Source: DASUZB01 sp035535495 (GTDB lineage Bacteria; Actinomycetota; CALGFH01). Taken from it: a stretch of 14,080 nucleotides of DNA. The notes under the pieces are model-generated. The model was not told the origin of the DNA. It ran no database searches and was given only the letters and a program-made list of their open reading frames with translations. Positions 7,159-12,417 of the stretch are shown here, in pieces. Positions within the stretch are counted from its first letter, which is position 1. Each line of letters starts with the position of its first letter. Both the position numbers and the translations under genes were made by a program. The stretch spans positions 1 through 14,080 of the forward strand of contig DATLQA010000309.1 in NCBI GenBank assembly GCA_035535495.1, given 5' to 3'.

Positions 7159-7401
7159 CTAGCGGAGCAGCTCCCGGAACTCCTCGGCGGTCAGCCCGGC
7201 TCGGCGAAGGATCCCGGCAAGCGTGCCAAGGGCTAGCTCGCGGTGTAGCGGAACGGCCACCGTGGCGTAGGCGCCAGGACGTGGCCTCCGGGTCTTGAGG
7301 ATTTGGTGATCGCCCTTGATTCGCAGCGGCCGATAGCCGACTCGTCCAAGCGCGTCGACAGTCTCCTTGCCGGAGACGCCGCGGGGCAGCCGCCCGGTCA
7401 C
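7159..7401 (-). CDS. hicA: HicA-family mRNA interferase toxin
   Basis: This is an 80-residue toxin of the HicA family, small double-stranded-RNA-binding-like proteins that cleave mRNA without needing the ribosome. It shows the usual order: an N-terminal helix (SGKETVDALGRVGYRPLRI), the active-site motif GDHQILK with the single catalytic His, a strand carrying ATVAVPLHRELALGTL, and a closing helix (LRRAGLTAEEFRELL). GTG 7401 overlaps the stop of the antitoxin gene (GTGA), so its translation should depend on antitoxin translation. Toxin after antitoxin is the reverse of classical hicAB order but is seen in many actinobacterial and phage pairs. In a satellite it could stabilise the island or abort helper-phage infection. 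Confidence 0.9.
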   Translation of the reverse strand: MTGRLPRGVSGKETVDALGRVGYRPLRIKGDHQILKTRRPRPGAYATVAVPLHRELALGTLAGILRRAGLTAEEFRELLR

Positions 7402-7706
7402 GCCGGGATCGGCACGTCGATCGAGGTGACCAGCGGGTGAGTGGGGGCCGGTGGGAGCCCTTCCTCCTCCACGTAGACCTCGACCACATCACGAAGATTG
7501 GCGAGCGCCTGTTCGACGGACTCGCCTTGGCTGACTGCATCGATCTCTAAGCAGCGGGCGACGTACCAGTCGCCCTCCTGGGTGACGACGGCGGTGAGGT
7601 GAAGCGTCGGGGAAGAGCCGCTCAAGTCGCTCATGTACAGAGCGTACCGCGGACGGTGCAGAGAGTCAGCCTGCTGTGCCCGGCTGGTGTGCGCAGCTGG
7701 TGTCAT
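7398..7706 (-). CDS. hicB: HicB-family antitoxin
   Basis: This is the antitoxin that binds and neutralises HicA. The HicB core is LTAVVTQEGDWYVARCLEID followed by AVSQGESVEQALANLRDVVEVYVEE. The C-terminus is short (PPAPTHPLVTSIDVPIPA) and no helix-turn-helix or ribbon-helix-helix DNA-binding domain is visible, so self-repression by HicB alone is doubtful. Two starts are credible. ATG 7706 gives 102 residues, overlaps the DUF3631 stop (ATGA) and has AGGAGG 8 nt upstream. ATG 7634 gives 78 residues, closer to the family core, and could be read from a leaderless transcript off the promoter at 7641-7669. I list the longer form because of the strong ribosome binding site. Confidence 0.88.
   Translation of the reverse strand: MTPAAHTSRAQQADSLHRPRYALYMSDLSGSSPTLHLTAVVTQEGDWYVARCLEIDAVSQGESVEQALANLRDVVEVYVEEEGLPPAPTHPLVTSIDVPIPA
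7641..7669 (-). promoter_or_regulatory. Possible internal promoter for hicBA
   Basis: On the reverse strand, CTGACT (-35, 7664-7669) and TACGCT (-10, 7641-7646) are separated by 17 nt. The -10 ends 6 nt before ATG 7634, the geometry of a leaderless actinobacterial transcript. The boxes match the consensus only moderately. Confidence 0.35.
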
Positions 7707-9070
7707 CGGGTGAACCTCCTCGGGTCGTCGCCGACGCCGGGGAGCCGACCGTCGCGCCATGCGGTGTCGTCGGCGTCGGTCCATTCCTCGCCGTCTTCGC
7801 TAGGGGGATCCGCTACAGCCGCTACATCCGTAACATCGCTGGTCAGGATAGGAATCGGTGCCGCTACGTCCCCGCTACATGCCGCTACATCGCCGGGGTC
7901 TGTAGCGGCATGTAGCGGTTGTGTAGCGGCCGGCATTTGCCCGCTGACCTGGGCTGTTACGGATGTAGCGGCTGTAGCGGCACTGGCGCGCAGGTGTGGC
8001 GCGTAGCGGGCCCAGGCGTCGTCGAATTGCTCGACCCGGTAGCCCTTCTTGGGCGGGTCGGTGCCGTGCTCGCGGACATTGCACGGCTTGATCCCGAATG
8101 GGCGCAGCAGCTTGGCCAGCCCCGGCTGATTCAGCCCACGGCCGCGGGCCCAGTCGGCCCATGGCGATTCGTCCATGGCGATCAGCCGGTCAACCAGCGT
8201 CTTGGAGTGCAGCGCGGCGGCGTCCTCGAACACCGCGTAGGCGTCCTCCAGGAGCCGAACGCCCATCGACGCGTCCGCTTCAGCGTCGGCCTCGTCTTGG
8301 GTCAAGGCCTCGGCGGCGATCCGGGCTCGGACCGGCCAGGCCTCGCCGGCCAGCTCGGCGATGGCGACGAGCGGCTCCCAGGTGTCGGCGGCGCGATCCT
8401 CGAGCGGCATGTCCGGCGCGGCGACCCGTAGTTGCCGGAGGTGGGCGCGAACCCATTTGCCGAGCTGGCCGCGCAGCTGGTTAAGGGGCGGCGCGTCGCG
8501 GCGGCTGCGCCATGGTTCGATCTTCTCGCCGGCCGCGCGGCGCCGCATCCGGATGACGATGGCCCGGTCCATCACGGTTGCCGGCAGGTCACCGATGCTG
8601 GCCAGCATGGCCATGGAGAAGGTAGGCAGCTCATCCAGGCTGCGGCTGGTCATGTCCCAGCGCAGCAGCGGCCGGTTGCGCTGATGGCCGCTGTTCAGCA
8701 GCCCGCGCAGGTCCTCGTTCTGCTCGGCTGACTTCTTGGAGCCGAACAGGGCGTCGGCCTCGTCGACCAGCAGCGTCGGCGGGTCGTCGTGATCGATCGA
8801 GCGGACGATGGCGGCGATGGTGGCGTTGAAGGTGATGATCGGCTTGTGGCAGGTCTCGGCGATCACGTCCATGAGCCGTGACTTGCCGGAACGCTTGACG
8901 GCGGAGATGGCGGCCAGCCGGGGAGCGTGCTCCCACGCCGGCTGAGCGTGCGTCGCGGCGATCCAGAGCGTGGCCGCATCGGCGGCCTCAGCACTCGGGA
9001 ACGCGACGTAGCGGCTCACCGCGGCGTGGAGCATGTCCAGCAGCTCGGCGCCGCTACTGGCCGGCGCCAT
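7703..9070 (-). CDS. DUF3631 domain ATPase, probable replication protein
   Basis: This is a 455-residue P-loop protein of the DUF3631 type found in actinobacterial phages, satellites and plasmids, usually in the primase or helicase slot. Walker A is in AVKRSGKSRL (about 57-66) and Walker B is TLLVDEADALF (99-109). IGDLPATVMDRAIVIRMRRR (159-178) carries sensor or arginine-finger residues. A C-terminal DNA-binding-like region (DRLIAMDESPWADWARGRGL, then a KGYRVEQF segment) ends near residue 360. The last 95 residues are low-complexity and cover the 171-bp palindrome. No primase catalytic motif is seen, so the protein may be an origin-binding or unwinding ATPase. ATG 9070 (or GTG 9073) overlaps the upstream gene; the open frame extends to 9322, but that part is a shadow of that gene. 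Confidence 0.85.
   Translation of the reverse strand: MAPASSGAELLDMLHAAVSRYVAFPSAEAADAATLWIAATHAQPAWEHAPRLAAISAVKRSGKSRLMDVIAETCHKPIITFNATIAAIVRSIDHDDPPTLLVDEADALFGSKKSAEQNEDLRGLLNSGHQRNRPLLRWDMTSRSLDELPTFSMAMLASIGDLPATVMDRAIVIRMRRRAAGEKIEPWRSRRDAPPLNQLRGQLGKWVRAHLRQLRVAAPDMPLEDRAADTWEPLVAIAELAGEAWPVRARIAAEALTQDEADAEADASMGVRLLEDAYAVFEDAAALHSKTLVDRLIAMDESPWADWARGRGLNQPGLAKLLRPFGIKPCNVREHGTDPPKKGYRVEQFDDAWARYAPHLRASAATAATSVTAQVSGQMPAATQPLHAATDPGDVAACSGDVAAPIPILTSDVTDVAAVADPPSEDGEEWTDADDTAWRDGRLPGVGDDPRRFTR
7810..7980. repeat. 171-bp palindromic iteron array, candidate replication origin
   Basis: CCGCTAC occurs at 7810, 7819, 7861, 7872 and 7882. GTAGCGG occurs at 7902, 7912, 7923, 7965 and 7974. 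Each left copy has its mirror at an exactly symmetric distance from base 7895. The outer 25 bases of each arm (7810-7834 and 7956-7980) are perfect reverse complements. By hand count, 65 of the 85 arm positions pair overall, with mismatches mostly between the heptamers. The array lies in codons of the low-complexity tail of the DUF3631 gene. Iterons beside or within the replication gene are typical of satellite and plasmid origins. The pattern is seen directly; the origin role is inferred. Confidence 0.8.
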
Positions 9071-9458
9071 CACCCTCGGGCCGGAAGACGCGCAGGTTGT
9101 ACAGGACCGTGTCCTGGCCCTTGCTCGTCTTGGTCTTGTAGAGACGACGGATGCCGATCCGCTCGCCCGGCTTCGGCTGCAGCCGGTCCCACTGGCGCTT
9201 GAGGCTCGCGCCAGAGACCGACACCGAGACCAAGGCGTCCTCGTCGAACTCGTCGGGCGGGTCGGCCATGCCGCCGAGATCGGCCTCGCCGAGCACGGCG
9301 ACCTCGAACTCGCCGCCGTCATTGCCGGTGCGGGTCTCCTCGGTGACCAGCGTGCCGAGCACGACGTCGCCGTCGAGCAGCTTCAGCCCGATCGGCGGAT
9401 CCTCGGCCAAGTGCTCGCGCAGCCAGTCATCAGCGCGTTGTAGAGTGGTTTCGGACAT
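9054..9458 (-). CDS. Conserved-looking small protein of unknown function in the replication block
   Basis: This gene encodes a 134-residue acidic protein that I cannot assign to a family. ATG 9458 has AGGAG 7 nt upstream. It overlaps the DUF3631 gene by 17 nt, so the two are probably translated together. The N-terminus is helical (TTLQRADDWLREHLAED). The middle looks like a strand-rich fold (IGLKLLDGDVVLGTLVTEET, then EFEVAVLGE), and the end holds GERIGIRRLYKTKTSKGQDT followed by VLYNLRVFRPEG. A late basic KTKTSKG loop between strands is reminiscent of OB-fold single-stranded-DNA-binding proteins encoded beside phage replication genes. That is a structural guess, not a family match. No membrane segment or signal peptide is present. 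Confidence 0.7.
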   Translation of the reverse strand: MSETTLQRADDWLREHLAEDPPIGLKLLDGDVVLGTLVTEETRTGNDGGEFEVAVLGEADLGGMADPPDEFDEDALVSVSVSGASLKRQWDRLQPKPGERIGIRRLYKTKTSKGQDTVLYNLRVFRPEGDGAGQ

Positions 9459-9508
9459 GCAGAGACTCCTGTCTCGTGTGTCTGTCGGCGGGGTTGGCTG
9501 ACATGTTC

Positions 9509-9541
9509 GGCGCCCGAGGGAGTTGGCGGCCCTCGGGCGCC
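9509..9541 (-). terminator. Hairpin between excisionase and replication genes
   Basis: A perfect 12-bp stem (9509-9520 with 9530-9541) surrounds a 9-nt loop, 20 nt past the excisionase stop and about 50 nt before the next start. It may end or attenuate transcription after the excisionase gene. The gap 9459-9560 shows nothing else convincing. Confidence 0.65.
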
Positions 9542-9560
9542 GTCGTGTGTGCGCCGCTTG

Positions 9561-9758
9561 TCACCTGGCACGGCTGAGCCGCTCCTGCTCGACCTCCCAC
9601 GCCTCGACGGCCTCGACCCTGTAACGCAGGTGGCGGCCGACCCTGACCGCGGCCGGTCCGGTGCGCTTGTACCTCCAGGCGTACACCGTCGCTAGGGGCA
9701 CCTTGAACCGCTCGGCGACCTCATCCGGCGTCATCCACGGATTCGCCGCTGCTGCCAT
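9561..9758 (-). CDS. xis: AlpA/MerR-like helix-turn-helix excisionase
   Basis: This 65-residue protein consists almost wholly of an HTH_17 (AlpA/excisionase-type winged helix) domain: MTPDEVAERFKVPLATVYAW (helix-turn-helix) followed by a wing, AAVRVGRHLRYRVEAVEAWE. Such proteins bend DNA next to the attachment site and turn integrase toward excision. In phage satellites an AlpA-type protein can also be the activator of the leftward operon. ATG 9758 has GAGGAG 8 nt upstream. It is the first gene of the leftward block and is divergent from the HTH-integrase pair, so excision and integration are under opposite promoters. The family call is secure; excisionase versus transcriptional activator cannot be separated by sequence. 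Confidence 0.9.
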   Translation of the reverse strand: MAAAANPWMTPDEVAERFKVPLATVYAWRYKRTGPAAVRVGRHLRYRVEAVEAWEVEQERLSRAR

Positions 9759-9791
9759 CGCGTCTGCTCCTCAAGTCGGCGGGCTTGAGGC

Positions 9792-9820
9792 ATAATGCAA
9801 CGACGCGCGCTGGCACGCAA
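9792..9820 (-). promoter_or_regulatory. Possible promoter of the leftward (excisionase) operon
   Basis: On the reverse strand, TTGCGT (9815-9820) and CATTAT (9792-9797) are separated by 17 nt. The start point would lie about 27 nt before the excisionase ATG. The match to consensus is moderate, but position and spacing are right. Confidence 0.45.
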
Positions 9821-9823
9821 GTC

Positions 9824-9843
9824 TGCGAACCTAGAAGTTCGCA
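9824..9843. promoter_or_regulatory. Inverted repeat in the divergent region, candidate operator
   Basis: TGCGAAC and GTTCGCA form a perfect 7-bp inverted repeat around CTAGAA. It abuts the -35 of the leftward promoter. It also lies about 12 nt upstream of TACCGT (9855-9860), a possible -10 that would give a leaderless transcript for the + strand gene at 9868. A regulator bound here could control both directions. Confidence 0.5.
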
Positions 9844-9867
9844 TTGTTTCGTGTTACCGTTCGTCGC

Positions 9868-10422
9868 ATGGACGCGGGCGGCACCACATACTTCGAGGGC
9901 GGATGGGTGCGGTACTACGACTCGCAGCATCCGGAACCGGTCTGGGTGCGCCTCCAGCCGACGCCCGAGGGGCGACTGGTCATCCGCGAGCTGTACCTGA
10001 ACGCAGACAACGATCTCGGGTCAGAGCGCATCGACACCGACCAGCTCCGGCGGCTGTCGCCAGCGCGCATCGAGGCGACGTTGAACAGCCCAGTCGAGAA
10101 GGCGCTGGTTCTGGAGCACCTCGACAAGGCGCCCGGCCCGAAGGAGCCGCGGGGACCAACCAAGCCCTCCCCAATGATCAGGGGGGAGATGACCGTGCAC
10201 GTGCACGGCGAGGGACTCGTGCCACCTCCGGGGCGCCCACGGCCGGACTCGTTCTACCAGCAGGTCGCCAGCGACTATCTCGCGGCGGCGAGCGTGAGCG
10301 TCCGACCTTCGGTGAACCTCGCCAGGGGCGCGGGCGTCCCGGTGTCCACCGTTCGTGGATGGGTCGCCGAGGCGCGTCGGCGCGGTTTGCTGCCACCCGG
10401 CCAGAAGGGCAGGCGAGGGTAG
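9868..10422 (+). CDS. Helix-turn-helix protein encoded upstream of integrase
   Basis: This is a 184-residue protein of a kind often encoded directly before tyrosine integrases in actinobacterial islands. The N-terminal 75 residues are strand-rich (GGWVRYYDSQHPEPVWVRLQ, then LVIRELYLNAD) and end in LRRLSPARIEATLN. A Pro-rich linker follows. The C-terminal 55 residues form a helix-turn-helix: FYQQVASDYLAAASVSVRPS, then a recognition region in GVPVSTVRGWVAEARRRGLL. ATG 9868 has no ribosome binding site but could be leaderless, with TACCGT 7 nt upstream; the frame extends to a TTG at 9844 without support. Its stop overlaps the integrase GTG by 1 nt. I infer a regulator of integration or of the lysogenic state, possibly the one acting at the dyad 9824-9843. 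Confidence 0.8.
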   Translation: MDAGGTTYFEGGWVRYYDSQHPEPVWVRLQPTPEGRLVIRELYLNADNDLGSERIDTDQLRRLSPARIEATLNSPVEKALVLEHLDKAPGPKEPRGPTKPSPMIRGEMTVHVHGEGLVPPPGRPRPDSFYQQVASDYLAAASVSVRPSVNLARGAGVPVSTVRGWVAEARRRGLLPPGQKGRRG

Positions 10423-11579
10423 TGGCATCGGTCGAGAAGCGCATCCGAGCCGGCAAGACCACCTACCGCGTCCGCTACCGCGACCCGGCCGGCCGCCAGC
10501 GATCCAAGGTGTTCACCCGCAAGGCCGACGCCGACGGCTGGCTTACCGACAACGACTATGCTAAGCGCCATAGCGGCTGGGTCGACCCAGCCGCCGGCAA
10601 GGTCCGGCTCGGCGAGTGGGCCGAACGCTGGTATGGGACCACCGCAGCGCTGCGCCCCACCACCCGCCGCGACTACCGGAAGCTGCTCGACCTGGAGATC
10701 CTGCCCACCTTTGCGGCGGCGCCGATCGCCAGCATCGACGCCCTCGCGGTCCGCGAGTGGCTTGCTGCCCTGGCTGCCGGTGGTCTCGGCCCCAAGCGGG
10801 CCGGCAAGGCGCGGGCGGTGCTCAGCCAGGTACTCGCCTCAGCGGTCGAGGGTGGCAAGCTCAGCCGCAACGTCGCCGCCGGGGTCAAGCCGCCCAAGCT
10901 CCAGCGCGCCGAGATGTGCTTCCTGGACGCCGGCCAGGTCGAGGCGCTCGCCGAGGCGATCGACCCGCGGTACGTGACGCTGATCCGATTCGGCGCCTAC
11001 TCGGGCCTGCGGCCCAGCGAGCTGACCGCGCTCAAGGTCGGCCGCCTGGACCTGCTGCGGGGCACCGTCCGTGTGGTCGAGGCGGCGACCGAGGTCGACG
11101 GGCGCCTGCACTGGGGCGGGGTGAAGACCCACGAGGCGCGCACCGTGCGGCTGCCCCGGTCGATCACCGACGAGCTGGCCGCCCACCTCGCCATCCGGCC
11201 CCACGATCCCGAGGACCTGGTCTTCCCGGCGCCGCTGGGCGGGCCGATGCGCTGGTCGAAGTGGACCAAGCGGTACTTCAAGCCGGCCGCCCTCACCGCG
11301 GGCCTGCCCGAACGGCTGCGGCTGTACGACCTGCGCCACACGTGTGCATCGTTGCTGATCCGCGAGGGCGCCACCGTCAAGGCCGTCCAAGCCAAGCTCG
11401 GCCACGCCACCGCCTCGATCACCCTGGACACCTATGGGCACCTGTTCCCCGACGAACTCGACCAGCTTGCCGGGCGCCTGGAGGCGGCCCGGGCCGCGGC
11501 GCTGGACGCTCGGGCCGCCGGTGTGTGGCCCCACAGTGGCCCCACCGTCGTTCCGCTCGGCAAAGGCGCAGGCAGATGA
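10422..11579 (+). CDS. int: Tyrosine recombinase (phage integrase)
   Basis: This 385-residue enzyme inserts the element into tRNA-Ser(UGA). The N-terminal arm-binding domain (TYRVRYRDPAGRQRSKVFTR) covers about 1-50, the SAM-like core-binding domain about 60-145, and the catalytic domain about 165-350. Catalytic residues visible are R197 (GLRPSEL), K235 (KTHEART), R305 (LYDLRHTCAS; the usual preceding His is Tyr302, a common actinobacterial variant), H328 (LGHATAS) and the nucleophile Y338 (LDTYGHL). GTG 10422 overlaps the upstream stop; the frame is open back to 9795, but that part is a shadow of the HTH gene. The last codons contain the GTGTGGCCCCA repeat, a possible arm site. The stop is 12 bp from the attachment core. 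It is clearly homologous to the decayed integrase at 181-1257. Confidence 0.95.
   Translation: MASVEKRIRAGKTTYRVRYRDPAGRQRSKVFTRKADADGWLTDNDYAKRHSGWVDPAAGKVRLGEWAERWYGTTAALRPTTRRDYRKLLDLEILPTFAAAPIASIDALAVREWLAALAAGGLGPKRAGKARAVLSQVLASAVEGGKLSRNVAAGVKPPKLQRAEMCFLDAGQVEALAEAIDPRYVTLIRFGAYSGLRPSELTALKVGRLDLLRGTVRVVEAATEVDGRLHWGGVKTHEARTVRLPRSITDELAAHLAIRPHDPEDLVFPAPLGGPMRWSKWTKRYFKPAALTAGLPERLRLYDLRHTCASLLIREGATVKAVQAKLGHATASITLDTYGHLFPDELDQLAGRLEAARAAALDARAAGVWPHSGPTVVPLGKGAGR
11523..11544. repeat. Direct repeats, candidate integrase arm-binding sites (right)
   Basis: GTGTGGCCCCA (11523-11533) is followed by CAGTGGCCCCA (11534-11544), within the last codons of the integrase gene. The first copy is identical to 1413-1423 at the other end of the element, and the 11-nt spacing is the same. 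Confidence 0.45.
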
Positions 11580-11591
11580 CCGTGAACCCCG

Positions 11592-11617
11592 GCGGAGGAG
11601 GTGGGATTCGAACCCAC
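11592..11617. repeat. Right attachment-site core (inside tRNA-Ser)
   Basis: These 26 bases are identical to 1259-1284 and cover the T arm, the 3' acceptor strand and the discriminator of tRNA-Ser(UGA). Because the core restores the tRNA 3' end, integration leaves a working tRNA. The crossover must lie within these bases. Confidence 0.9.
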
Positions 11618-11679
11618 GGGGCCCTCTCGGGTCCGGCGACTTTCAAGGTCGCTGCCTTCGGCCGCTCGGCCACTCCTCC
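11593..11679 (-). tRNA. tRNA-Ser (anticodon UGA)
   Basis: On the reverse strand the acceptor strands GGAGGAG and CTCCTCC pair. The anticodon stem GCGAC/GTCGC encloses loop CTTGAAA with anticodon TGA. A long class II variable arm and a T arm (GTGGG/CCCAC) with TTCGAAT follow. CCA is not encoded. A TACACT box (11687-11692) 7 nt upstream on the host side may be its -10. This is the integration target, and it remains intact. Confidence 0.95.
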
Positions 11680-11717
11680 GGGCCGTAGTGTAGGGCTCGG
11701 GAGGGGGGTCAGCCTGG

Positions 11718-12338
11718 TCAACGGCGCCGCAGGCGCCTCCGGCCGGCCGGTGGGTCGGGGGGCGGTTGGCGGCGGCGGAGAGCCAGGATCGCGACCAGGG
11801 CGCTCCCCGCTGCGACCAGGCCGCCGAGGGCGGCGGCGACCCGGCGGCCGCGGGTGCCGCCAGGGATGATCGTGGCGGCCAGTTCGCGCCTGGCCTCGAT
11901 GACTCGCTCGCGCTGCTCCATCCGGCGGCCCAGTTCGAGCAGGGTGTCGTCATCGACCAGGTCCTCGATGGCGGTCAGCAGCACCGAGTCCTCGTCGTCC
12001 AGGTGGGTCCGGACCTGCTCGGCCAGCACCGTGAGCTTGGCCCTGCGCCTGTCGCCGTCGAGCTCGGGGTCGGTCAGCTCGGTGGCCAGCCGGTCGATCA
12101 GGCGGTGCTGCTCGACCGCCCGGTCGAGGGGCGCCAGGTCGACCTCGGCCTGCCGGGCCCGGTCCCGGAAGATCGTGTAGAGGATGGTCTCCTCCTGGTC
12201 GACGTGGTGGCGGATCGCGGCCTGGACCTGCCGGAGGGCCTCGCGGTCGCCGCGGACGTGGCCGTCGAGCCCTTCGCACCGCTGCAGCAGCTCCTCGAGC
12301 TTGTGGTGGTCCTGCCTGACCAGGGTCAGCGCGTCCAT
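11718..12338 (-). CDS. Hemerythrin-domain protein with C-terminal membrane anchor
   Basis: This is a 206-residue host protein. The first 145 residues form a hemerythrin-like four-helix bundle with the expected His/Glu ligands: RQDHHKLEEL, RHHVDQEETILYTIF, VEQHRLIDRL and VRTHLDDEDSVLLTAI. Such domains hold a di-iron centre that binds oxygen or nitric oxide or senses redox state. After an Arg-rich helix, residues about 170-190 (VAAALGGLVAAGSALVAILAL) form one transmembrane segment, followed by a basic tail. The domain is therefore probably cytoplasmic and membrane-tethered. ATG 12338 (MDALTLVRQDHH) is chosen because GAGGG lies at good spacing; ATG 12344, two codons upstream, is possible. It lies beyond the tRNA and is not part of the mobile element. 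Confidence 0.87.
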   Translation of the reverse strand: MDALTLVRQDHHKLEELLQRCEGLDGHVRGDREALRQVQAAIRHHVDQEETILYTIFRDRARQAEVDLAPLDRAVEQHRLIDRLATELTDPELDGDRRRAKLTVLAEQVRTHLDDEDSVLLTAIEDLVDDDTLLELGRRMEQRERVIEARRELAATIIPGGTRGRRVAAALGGLVAAGSALVAILALRRRQPPPDPPAGRRRLRRR

Positions 12339-12417
12339 GCCCATCCCTCGCGTTCGGCGGTCACCCGAAGCGTGCACCACCCGTGGCGGGCCCGCCAAAC
12401 CCGGCTCGGGCGGCGGT

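Larger units (their letters stand above)
1259..11617. mobile_element. Tail-less capsid-encoding phage satellite integrated in tRNA-Ser
   Basis: The limits are set by an exact 26-bp direct repeat (1259-1284 and 11592-11617) that corresponds to the 3' end of tRNA-Ser(UGA). Contents are integrase, HTH regulator, excisionase, a small unknown protein, DUF3631 ATPase, HicBA, HK97-type capsid, portal and protease, HNH nuclease and terminase large subunit. No gene for a tail tube, tape measure, baseplate, head-tail connector or lysis protein is visible, and almost no room is left for one. Length and content match capsid-forming phage-inducible chromosomal islands, and resemble phiRv1/phiRv2 of M. tuberculosis in general design. 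A heavily reduced prophage is the alternative. The intact regulatory region, the tight operon and the coherent ends favour a satellite, but only a comparison with relatives would settle it. Confidence 0.8.

Noticed and set aside
7805..7980. CRISPR array suggested by repeated heptamers
   Set aside because: Repeats are only 7 nt, occur in both orientations around a centre, and have irregular spacing of 9-42 nt. The layout is a palindrome, not a CRISPR.
9795..10421. N-terminal extension of the integrase frame to 594 residues
   Set aside because: The extension is a frame shadow of the HTH gene. The arm-binding domain starts right after GTG 10422, which overlaps the HTH stop.
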